Below are positions 1 through 4,901 of a stretch of 5,407 nt of DNA, piece after piece. The DNA comes from Acidimicrobiia bacterium. Lineage in GTDB: Bacteria; Actinomycetota; Acidimicrobiia; Spongiisociales; UBA5794. The position numbers and the translations under genes are program-made. The stretch spans positions 1 to 5,407 of the forward strand of contig JAUVPA010000127.1 of NCBI GenBank assembly GCA_030598905.1, given 5' to 3'. Every line of letters begins with the position of its first letter. Within the stretch, counting starts at the first letter, position 1. The notes beneath the pieces are model-generated. The model saw only the letters and a program-made list of their open reading frames with translations, was not told the DNA's origin and searched no databases.

Positions 1-9
1 GGCTGCTGC

Positions 10-36
10 CCACCGCCGACGCCCCGTCGGCGGTGG
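10..36. terminator. Strong GC-rich hairpin, possible terminator
   Basis: A perfect 11-bp stem (10-20 paired with 26-36) closes a 5-base loop GCCCC. The stem is almost all G:C and would be very stable in RNA from either strand. No T-run follows on either side, so it is not a classical intrinsic terminator. High-GC actinobacteria often show hairpins without a U-tract at gene ends. It could instead lie inside an edge-truncated gene. Orientation is undecided. Confidence 0.35.
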
Positions 37-242
37 ATCGCGCAGAAAGAAAGCATAATTCGGTACCCGAGGTCGTTGATTTCGGTGGTTCCTCGCGCTT
101 CTTCCCCCCGGCCTCCTCCACTGCTTTCGCAGGGTCGCAGAACGATCCTCGGAGGGACGCACCAGCAGAGGCATGAATGACTCCACGATGCCCGCTCAAT
201 AAGTGCCGATACAGCGCACTCTTGGAATTGTGCGTTATAGCT

Positions 243-261
243 CCAGAACTGGGTGTTCTGG
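243..261 (-). terminator. Hairpin downstream of the osmC-like gene
   Basis: A 7-bp perfect stem (CCAGAAC 243-249 with GTTCTGG 255-261) closes a 5-base loop. It lies about 57 bases past the stop codon of the osmC-like gene, where the minus-strand operon would end. There is no U-tract, so its role as terminator is inferred from position and symmetry only. Confidence 0.3.
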
Positions 262-318
262 GCGAGTTGAAGTTGATGTCCCCCAAACCGGTGTCGCGGT
301 GCGATTAACTACATGTCC

Positions 319-885
319 TCAAACCACCTCCAGCGTCGTCTTGACGGGGATGGGGTGGGCGAGGGAGTCGCGCACCGGCGAGGTGTCCTGGACGTACTGG
401 TACAGCTCGACGAGCTGCTCTTCGGTTGCGTTGGGACTCGACACCGTGCCCTTCGCCCGGATCTCGGTGAACCCGGGCCGGGGCCCGTCGATACCCAGGA
501 ACGGACGCACGTCGAGGTCGCCCTCGATCTCGTATTCCATCCGGGTGATCTCGATGCCGCGGGCGGCCGCGTTGGCGACGTAACCGACGGCGTAGCAGAA
601 ACCGAGCGCCTGCAGTAGCAGCTCGACTGCGTTCGGGCCCTTGTTGCTCCCCAACAGGATCGGCGGCTCGTCGCCCTCGAGCACGAAGGGAGTCGCTCGA
701 GTCTCGTCTTCGGCGCCGGCGTGCGTGAACGCGTGGATCGCTCCCTTGTTGTAGGTGCCGTCTTTCCAGCTGCTAGAAGCTCGAAAGGTGAACACGCCCA
801 GATTCGGGTCGTCCTTGATCGCCTCGATCGTGCCGACCAGTTGATCGACGTCGATCCCGTTGCGCACGGTGACTGTGGTACTCAT
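319..885 (-). CDS. OsmC/Ohr-family protein, single-cysteine type
   Basis: This gene encodes 188 residues of the OsmC/Ohr fold, a cytoplasmic family whose best-known members reduce organic hydroperoxides using two cysteines and dithiols. The family core is clear: LLGSNKGPNAVELLLQALG followed by Cys97, at the position of the peroxidatic cysteine on the central helix, then AARGIEI and a beta-rich second half ending SPVRDSLAHPIPV. The position where Ohr/OsmC carry the second (resolving) cysteine is Ser169, and Cys97 is the only cysteine in the protein. The N-terminal 50 residues (NGIDVDQLVGTIEAIKDDP) match a longer OsmC-like class I recall from mycobacteria. I chose the ATG at 885 because AGGAGA lies 6 bases upstream; an in-frame TTG at 936 would add 17 unlikely residues. 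It is probably the last gene of the TetR-controlled operon. The family is certain; peroxidase activity is not. Confidence 0.9.
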   Translation of the reverse strand: MSTTVTVRNGIDVDQLVGTIEAIKDDPNLGVFTFRASSSWKDGTYNKGAIHAFTHAGAEDETRATPFVLEGDEPPILLGSNKGPNAVELLLQALGFCYAVGYVANAAARGIEITRMEYEIEGDLDVRPFLGIDGPRPGFTEIRAKGTVSSPNATEEQLVELYQYVQDTSPVRDSLAHPIPVKTTLEVV

Positions 886-891
886 GTCAGG

Positions 892-897
892 TCTCCT
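892..897 (-). promoter_or_regulatory. Ribosome binding site deciding the OsmC start
   Basis: AGGAGA on the minus strand sits 6 bases before the ATG at 885-883. It supports that start over the upstream TTG at 936, which has no comparable site. Confidence 0.7.
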
Positions 898-907
898 ATC
901 TCGGACG

Positions 908-944
908 GCAGGACCTCGCGCTTCCCGGCTATCCAAGGTCCTGC
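908..944 (-). repeat. 9-bp inverted repeat in the osmC leader
   Basis: The arms GCAGGACCT (908-916) and AGGTCCTGC (936-944) are perfect reverse complements separated by 19 bases. In the minus-strand transcript this would form a 9-bp stem whose base ends 22 bases before the OsmC ATG and just ahead of its ribosome binding site. It may be an RNA structure that influences translation or stability of the osmC-like message, or a protein-binding site. It does not resemble the AT-rich OhrR operator. The symmetry is seen directly; any function is inferred. Confidence 0.4.
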
Positions 945-1017
945 ATTTCTCTCTGTCTCTGCGGTTTGCGGTCGTCCCGGTCGGTCGTCCGACTGATTGT
1001 GAGACAACGCGGTTTCC

Positions 1018-1041
1018 TCACCGTTGCATGGGAACCTCCTA
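1018..1041 (-). promoter_or_regulatory. Strong ribosome site with a three-codon mini-ORF
   Basis: The stop TAG (1041-1039) of the glycosyltransferase overlaps a near-ideal ribosome binding site, TAGGAGG. Five bases later comes an ATG (1029-1027), but the frame reads only Met-Gln-Arg and stops at TGA (1020-1018). After this stop the same frame is open into the OsmC gene. A good initiation signal on a three-codon ORF suggests either a leader that couples or holds ribosomes ahead of osmC, or the remnant of an older, longer start. No larger product can be supported from this ATG. Confidence 0.4.
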
Positions 1042-2643
1042 GACGAGTTGAGCGATGATCGAGGCCGCCCGCGCCGCCCCGTCCGTCTCCACTTGGCGGT
1101 AATGAACCTCGGTCCCGATCGCCGAGCTGATGGCTTCGGCGATGGCGTCGGGGGCGCTTGCGGCGTAGTCCATGTGGATTCCGGCTCCGTATCGCTCAAT
1201 ACGGTGCCGCACGTGGAGATTCTGTTCGAAGTGGTGTCGGAGGGGGAAGTAGAGGAAAGGCCGATTCGCTGCGGTCAGTTCCATGGTCGTCGTCAACCCC
1301 GCCTGGACGACGGCGAGATCGCAGACGCTGAGGTGCCGGTAGAGCCGGTCGACATATCCATGAACCTCGAGGCCTTCGTGCGACGGCAGCGAGTCGGGAT
1401 CGATACGGGGGCCGGCCACGACGACCATCCTGAGTCCCGGCACCTTTCGCTTCGCCTCGGGATAGGCGGCGATCACACGCCCGAGCAGGTCGCGGCCCAC
1501 ACCGGAACCGCCGATCGTGACGACACACACCTGGTCGTCATCTTCATATCCGAGGTCGGAGCGCATCGCGGCAACAGCCTCTGGATCGGGAGGAGTGAAC
1601 CCGGTCACATATCCGGAGAACGTGAAATTGTCCTCGGTCCAGTCGCGAATGAGGGGCAGATCCGGTCCGAAGGAGTCGGGCACGATGTCCTCAGGGTTGC
1701 CGACGAATATCGCCTGGTCGCGAACACCGGGGAAGCGGGCGACGTGCTCGATCATCTCGGCGTTGTAGTCCGCAGTAAGGAACGCCTCGTCGTCGAACCC
1801 GTCTTCCATTGGGAGGTATCCGACGAAGTCGGTCATCCAGACATTGGGGCATCGCTTCAGTTCCGGGTTCTCGTGCCAGTAGTAGTCGATGTCCCACGCC
1901 TCGTCTCCGATTACAAGGTCGTAGAGGCCCTCGTCGACGGCCTCTTGGAACACCATGAAGTTGGCGAGGATGATCTCATCCATTCGTCGCAACGCCTGGA
2001 AGCAGTTCAGGTCGTGTTCCCCCTGCTCGGATTCGATATGTGAGGACTCGCTGGCGAGGTGTCCACTTGCAGGGTGGATGCGCTCACCGGCGTCCTCGAG
2101 GACCCGGGTCACCGGGTGCTGGGCCAGCCAGTCGATTTCCAGGTCGGGACGGAGCTCACGGAGCTCCTCGGCGATCGCGACATCCCGTCGGGCGTGTCCA
2201 AGCCCGATCGGGGACGAGATGTAGAGCGCCCGTTTGCGGCGGGCGAGGCCTCGGGTCCACAGGTGCGACGGAGGTGGTGCTCCAGTCACCCGGTCGACGA
2301 ACCCCTTGATGAGCAGATTCGCCTTCACCGGATCGCGGCCCGGGACGAGGTGGCCGCCACCGTCGATGGTCACCAACTCGCCCCCCGTCACCTCGGCGAG
2401 CTTGGCACCGGCCGCCTGCGGGATGAGGTGATCGTCGGCACCGTGGATCACCAGCACCGGGCAATCGATCTTGCGGTAGGCGGCCAGCGCTTCTTCACCG
2501 TCGACCAGTTCGGCCAGCTCGGTGGCTATCAGAACCTCGGCATCCGTCTCGAGAGCCCAACCCACCGCGTCTTCGATGGGTTTCGTGGAATGAGGCTCGC
2601 TGAAGATCTGCCGGATGAAGAAGTCGACATAGTCGGGGTAGTC
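1039..2643 (-). CDS. Hydrolase C-terminus fused to GT-B glycosyltransferase (frameshifted 3' part)
   Basis: This is the downstream part of one long gene, continuing the hydrolase after a one-base frameshift; numbering follows the repaired 707-residue product. Residues 174-295 finish the alpha/beta hydrolase with HGADDHLIP (acid Asp244) and GGGHL (His271). A short Pro/Arg-rich linker (295-310) leads into a GT-B fold glycosyltransferase of the MurG/GT28-GT1 type. The N-terminal glycine loop is SPIGLGHARRD (317-327). The C-terminal donor-binding half shows VTIGGSGVG, then VVQAGLTTTMEL (618-629) and HHFEQN (643-648), the usual GT28 C-terminal pattern. Sugar donor and acceptor are unknown. No convincing start precedes this fragment in its own frame: the TTG at 2646 lacks a ribosome site, and the frame open up to 2883 antisenses nothing recognisable and is an artefact. 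It is therefore probably made only as a fusion. No signal peptide or membrane segment is seen. Confidence 0.8.
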   Translation of the reverse strand, partial: DYPDYVDFFIRQIFSEPHSTKPIEDAVGWALETDAEVLIATELAELVDGEEALAAYRKIDCPVLVIHGADDHLIPQAAGAKLAEVTGGELVTIDGGGHLVPGRDPVKANLLIKGFVDRVTGAPPPSHLWTRGLARRKRALYISSPIGLGHARRDVAIAEELRELRPDLEIDWLAQHPVTRVLEDAGERIHPASGHLASESSHIESEQGEHDLNCFQALRRMDEIILANFMVFQEAVDEGLYDLVIGDEAWDIDYYWHENPELKRCPNVWMTDFVGYLPMEDGFDDEAFLTADYNAEMIEHVARFPGVRDQAIFVGNPEDIVPDSFGPDLPLIRDWTEDNFTFSGYVTGFTPPDPEAVAAMRSDLGYEDDDQVCVVTIGGSGVGRDLLGRVIAAYPEAKRKVPGLRMVVVAGPRIDPDSLPSHEGLEVHGYVDRLYRHLSVCDLAVVQAGLTTTMELTAANRPFLYFPLRHHFEQNLHVRHRIERYGAGIHMDYAASAPDAIAEAISSAIGTEVHYRQVETDGAARAASIIAQLV

Positions 2644-3163
2644 CAAGCAGCCAGTGGTACTTGTTTTCTTTGGCCCAACCCTCGGTGGTGTCGAGTTCCT
2701 CATCCCAGGGATATTCGGTGCGCGACGGGTACGTGAGCTCGGGATAGATCGAGGACAGCGCGGTGTCGGGACCGAAGGCAACGACGCCGATCGTGCGGTC
2801 TGGAAAGCGAGAGGCGAAGTGGACGCAGAGGTACCCGCCGAAAGACACGCCGGAAAAGACGGCGCTCTGCGTGTCGGTCTCATCCATGACGGCGATCGTG
2901 TCGGCGAGATACTGATCGAGATCGTGATCGCCGGGTTCCGTTGGACGGTCGGACTTGCCGTTGCCGCGTCCGTCGAACGTCACCACCCGGTAGTGACGCG
3001 AAAGGTAGGGGATCTGCATCTTCCAATGCCGGGAATGCAGCAACGACCACGTCGGCATCAGCAGAACGGTCGGAGCATCGTTCTCATAGACCTCGTAGTA
3101 GATCTTCACGCCGTCGCGATCGACGTAGCCGTCGGCGTCGGGATATCGAGCCCGCATCGTCAC
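2495..3163 (-). CDS. Alpha/beta hydrolase, N-terminal part of the fusion gene
   Basis: This encodes the first two-thirds of an alpha/beta-hydrolase-fold serine hydrolase, probably cytoplasmic. Residues 12-30 carry the opening beta strands (DGVKIYYEVYEN), 60-75 the VVTFDGRGNGKSDRP turn, and 105-109 the nucleophile elbow G-V-S-F-G with Ser107. The catalytic Asp and His lie beyond the frameshift, at 244 and 271 of the repaired product. True homology stops at Leu173 (about 2645); from there to the stop at 2495 the frame is nonsense, so read literally the protein has no complete triad and would be inactive. The GTG at 3163 overlaps the TetR stop by four bases (GTGA), which indicates translational coupling. 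An ATG two codons later is the alternative start. Substrate is unknown: esterase, lactonase, dehalogenase-like and perhydrolase activities all occur in this fold. Confidence 0.8.
   Translation of the reverse strand: MTMRARYPDADGYVDRDGVKIYYEVYENDAPTVLLMPTWSLLHSRHWKMQIPYLSRHYRVVTFDGRGNGKSDRPTEPGDHDLDQYLADTIAVMDETDTQSAVFSGVSFGGYLCVHFASRFPDRTIGVVAFGPDTALSSIYPELTYPSRTEYPWDEELDTTEGWAKENKYHWLLGLPRLCRLLHPADLQRASFHETHRRRGGLGSRDGCRGSDSHRAGRTGRR
2641..2647 (-). other. One-base frameshift inside the hydrolase-glycosyltransferase gene
   Basis: On the minus strand the hydrolase frame reads Tyr-His-Trp-Leu-Leu (ending CTT, 2647-2645). Family-like sequence Asp-Tyr-Pro-Asp-Tyr-Val then resumes at GAC (2643-2641), one base out of frame. 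Removing one G from the GG at 2644-2643 restores one continuous 707-codon reading frame from 3163 to 1039. Coding similarity is intact on both sides, so the lesion is recent, a sequencing or assembly error, or less likely a programmed +1 shift. Confidence 0.8.
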
Positions 3164-3765
3164 ATGTCCCGATCTTCCATTGCCCGGATCACCAGGGCCA
3201 CCTTGCGCAACGCCGATCGGGCCGGCAGTGCCTCCTCGGGAATCCCAAGGAGAATCACCATCTCGGCTCCCAAGAAGGGCAGGCCGGCCAAAGCGGCCAC
3301 CTCCTGGGCCGTGAACGGTCCAAACCCACCGAAGCGATGCTGCACCCTGGCCGCTACCGATGCGAGCAGATCGAACCAGCCACGGACCTGCTGTCGCACA
3401 GCGACAGCGATCTCTTCATCGGACCAGCCGGCGGCGATCATCTCATTCAGCACCCGCACGTAGCCCGACCCCAGATCTTCCTCGAGGTAGTCACAGGCCT
3501 CCTCCCACTGCTTCCACAGCGGCGCATCGCCTTCGAACATCTCGGCTTGCCGTTCCAGAAGGCGGCGATTCTCCGTCTCGAGCAGCTCAAGGATCATGTT
3601 CCGCTTCGACCCGAAGTGATAGTGGATCTGGCTGAGAGGTACTTGGGCGACGGCGGCCACCTTCCGCGTCGACAGTCCCGCATAGCCGTGGTCGAGCAGC
3701 GACGCCTTTGCGGCATCCAAGATGTGAGACTTGGTCTCGGAGTTGAGCCGCTTCGACGACTTCAC
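3160..3765 (-). CDS. TetR/AcrR-family transcriptional regulator
   Basis: This 201-residue protein has the usual TetR length. Its N-terminal DNA-binding domain spans roughly residues 12-58, with the helix-turn-helix at LSTRKVAAVAQVPLSQIHYHF (31-51), followed by the family-typical GSKRNMILELL. The remainder is a helical ligand-binding and dimerisation domain, which is not conserved enough to name a ligand. The start is GTG at 3765 with GAGGAGG five bases upstream. It is the first gene of the minus-strand operon and overlaps the hydrolase gene by four bases. A palindrome overlapping its promoter suggests that it represses itself and the operon, with derepression by a small molecule. The family is certain; the regulon is inferred. 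Confidence 0.95.
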   Translation of the reverse strand: MKSSKRLNSETKSHILDAAKASLLDHGYAGLSTRKVAAVAQVPLSQIHYHFGSKRNMILELLETENRRLLERQAEMFEGDAPLWKQWEEACDYLEEDLGSGYVRVLNEMIAAGWSDEEIAVAVRQQVRGWFDLLASVAARVQHRFGGFGPFTAQEVAALAGLPFLGAEMVILLGIPEEALPARSALRKVALVIRAMEDRDM

Positions 3766-3785
3766 GGCAACCTCCTCTCCGAATA

Positions 3786-3805
3786 TCGGTCGGTCGACCG
3801 AACCA
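3786..3805 (-). promoter_or_regulatory. Candidate TetR operator palindrome
   Basis: TCGGTCGACCGA (3790-3801) is a perfect 12-bp palindrome, and eight of ten base pairs match over the 20-bp span. It overlaps the -10 box and the expected start site of the TetR promoter. TetR-family repressors commonly bind such palindromes at their own promoters, so this is the best operator candidate in the window. GGTCGACC also contains a common 8-bp GC palindrome, so chance cannot be excluded. Confidence 0.6.
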
Positions 3806-3831
3806 TACGCCCAGGACGCTTATGGTGTCAA
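3802..3831 (-). promoter_or_regulatory. Sigma-70-type promoter of the TetR operon
   Basis: On the minus strand a perfect -35 box TTGACA (3831-3826) is followed after 18 bases by TATGGT (3807-3802), which matches four of six -10 positions. Transcription would begin near 3794-3796, leaving a leader of about 30 bases before the GTG at 3765. The element is read from sequence only. Its position directly upstream of the regulator and overlap with the palindrome support it. Confidence 0.6.
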
Positions 3832-4020
3832 GGTCGTTTCACGCAGCTCGGGATGCCTGCGCCACCCGCCGACGCACCGTCCCACCTCGAACGCAGTCTC
3901 ATCGCCGCCCGAGTCCGCACAGATCACTTAGCCTCCACAGCCCGTCCGACACCGAGCGAGCGCCCGGGAACCGGCACTCGGAGCGGCCGCCAGCTCTCTC
4001 ATGGCAACACACCTTCCCTC

Positions 4021-4059
4021 CAACTCCGCCCAGAGCAGACGAAAACTTTGACGGAGTTG
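4021..4059. repeat. 8-bp inverted repeat upstream of the Rid gene
   Basis: CAACTCCG (4021-4028) and CGGAGTTG (4052-4059) are perfect reverse complements with a 23-base spacer. The second arm overlaps the possible -35 TTGACG (4048-4053). It could be a regulator site for the Rid gene or chance symmetry. Confidence 0.3.
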
Positions 4060-4066
4060 ATCACTG

Positions 4067-4081
4067 GTTCAGCTGATGAAC
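4067..4081. repeat. Short dyad GTTCA-N5-TGAAC upstream of the Rid gene
   Basis: Perfect 5-base arms flank a 5-base spacer, and TCAGCTGA inside it is itself palindromic. A 15-bp dyad about 100 bases ahead of the Rid start could be an operator. Support is symmetry and location only. Confidence 0.25.
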
Positions 4082-4181
4082 ACCGTCATAGGCTCCTTCG
4101 TGGTCGCCCTAAGCTCGAGAACCATGTAGTCGACAGCGGCGGGCGGCAGTCGAGCGCCCGACGCGATGAGAGGAGCCAACC

Positions 4182-4580
4182 GTGGCGACCGAGCGCATCA
4201 ACCCGTCAGACGTCTACGAGCCATTCGGAGGCTTCTACACGCAGGTGGTCACTGCAACCGGCTCCCGGCAGGTGCATGTCGCCGGGACGGTGTCCCTCGA
4301 CGGCGATCGCAATCTGGTCGCAGACGGAGACATGCGCGGTCAGGTGCGGACGACCATGGAGAACATCGGCCGCTCACTCGGCGCCGTCGGCGCTCAACCA
4401 CAGGACGTTGTCAGGATCAACATCTTTGCGACTGATGTCGACAGCTACCTCGCCGAGGGTCACCAGGAAGTCGTGGCGTTCTTCGGCGACGCACTCCCGA
4501 CTTCGACGCTGGTCGGGGTCACCCGACTAGCCGACCCCCGGTACCTCGTCGAGATCCAGGCGACCGCGGTCGTTGACTGA
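4182..4580 (+). CDS. Rid-family protein (YjgF/YER057c/UK114), lacking the RidA arginine
   Basis: This 132-residue protein has the small trimeric chorismate-mutase-like fold of the Rid family. Typical segments are VHVAGTVSLDGDRNLVADGDMRGQVRTTMENIG (31-63), VVRINIFATDV (76-86), LPTSTLVGVTRLADPRYLVEIQATAVV (105-131). Archetypal RidA deaminates reactive enamine/imine intermediates made by PLP enzymes, using an arginine (Arg105 in E. coli, in PARSC). Aligning PARSCVEVARL with PTSTLVGVTRL puts Ser108 at that position, so the catalytic arginine is absent. Glu124 matches the conserved glutamate near the C terminus. This fits Rid subgroups without known deaminase activity. The start is GTG 4182 with AGGAG six bases upstream. 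It is transcribed away from the TetR operon and no partner gene lies adjacent on its strand. Confidence 0.9.
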   Translation: MATERINPSDVYEPFGGFYTQVVTATGSRQVHVAGTVSLDGDRNLVADGDMRGQVRTTMENIGRSLGAVGAQPQDVVRINIFATDVDSYLAEGHQEVVAFFGDALPTSTLVGVTRLADPRYLVEIQATAVVD

Positions 4581-4590
4581 CTTGCTCGCC

Positions 4591-4621
4591 GCTACCCCCT
4601 GCCGACGACGGTCGGCGTAGC
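4591..4621 (+). terminator. Hairpin after the Rid gene, probable terminator
   Basis: GCCGAC (4601-4606) pairs with GTCGGC (4611-4616) around a four-base loop. After a five-base bulge the stem is extended by GCTAC (4591-4595) with GTAGC (4617-4621), making 11 bp in all. It starts ten bases after the Rid stop codon. No T-run follows, as with the other hairpins here, so termination is inferred from position and stability. Confidence 0.5.
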
Positions 4622-4901
4622 AGCCGGATGTGCGCTGAGAGTGGCCTGACGGCAGCCGGGTGACCTCATCTTCTTCATCTACTTCCAGGACTCGGCGTAT
4701 TGGATGTCGGTCGGCCGCCTCGAGAGATAGCGATCAAGCCCCTCGTGGAGCCGAAAGACCCTGTGCGCTCGTGGTTTACCGGCGCCCGCTTCGACTGCTG
4801 GAGGCGCACAGAACAACGGCGAGCTACGCGTCGATACAGGCGCGTGGGCCGGCTCAAGTATGGGTGGCGTTGTCGCCGATGATAGTCGTAGGGGGTATTG
4901 G
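4622..4901. other. Intergenic region before the right-edge membrane protein gene
   Basis: No gene was recognised between the hairpin and the start at 4902. Short open frames occur on both strands (for example plus 4660-4920 and minus 4679-5206), but their products are low-complexity, Arg/Ser-rich and have no family features. No convincing promoter pair was found. The region ends in AGGGGG, the ribosome site of the next gene. Confidence 0.5.

Larger units (their letters stand above)
1..318. other. Left-edge region without a recognisable gene
   Basis: I could assign no gene here. Several frames are open to the left edge: plus-strand frames ending at TGA 174-176 and TGA 178-180, and a minus-strand frame from ATG 174 preceded by a GGAG. 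None gives a product I recognise, and because they overlap each other at most one can be real. The region holds an 11-bp hairpin at 10-36 and a 7-bp hairpin at 243-261. No tRNA T-arm sequence (GTTCGA-like) or cloverleaf was seen on either strand. It may contain the 3' end of a neighbouring gene plus the 3' untranslated region of the osmC-like gene. Confidence 0.5.
3832..4181. other. Intergenic region between divergent TetR operon and Rid gene
   Basis: No gene was recognised here. The left part (3832-4020) is GC-rich and featureless to the eye. The right part (4021-4090) is less GC-rich and has two symmetric elements: CAACTCCG (4021-4028) with CGGAGTTG (4052-4059), and GTTCA (4067-4071) with TGAAC (4077-4081). 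A TTGACG at 4048-4053 could be a -35 box for the Rid gene, but no acceptable -10 lies at the right distance. The Rid ribosome site AGGAG is close to the right end. Confidence 0.5.

Noticed and set aside
1..174. Minus-strand frame from ATG 174 running off the left edge
   Set aside because: It has a GGAG six bases upstream, but the product is Arg-rich and unrecognised and competes with two open plus frames. It is not supportable as a gene from this window.
882..1007. 41-codon minus-strand ORF from TTG 1007 whose stop overlaps the OsmC start
   Set aside because: Its ribosome site (GAGGA) and ATGA overlap are suggestive, but the product is low-complexity and unrecognised. It is kept only as part of the leader finding.
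1024..2043. Plus-strand open frame of 339 codons opposite the glycosyltransferase
   Set aside because: It is the codon-aligned antisense of a gene with clear glycosyltransferase motifs. No ribosome site or recognisable domain supports it.
2941..4530. Plus-strand open frame of 529 codons spanning the TetR operon start and the Rid gene
   Set aside because: It is antisense to the hydrolase and TetR genes and out of frame with Rid. Its product is Arg/Ser/Pro-rich with no family features, as expected for a GC-rich shadow frame.
4811..4834. Possible ECF-type promoter (GAAC followed by CGTC) ahead of the membrane protein gene
   Set aside because: The spacing of about 14 bases after AAC is shorter than usual for ECF promoters and the -35 is incomplete.
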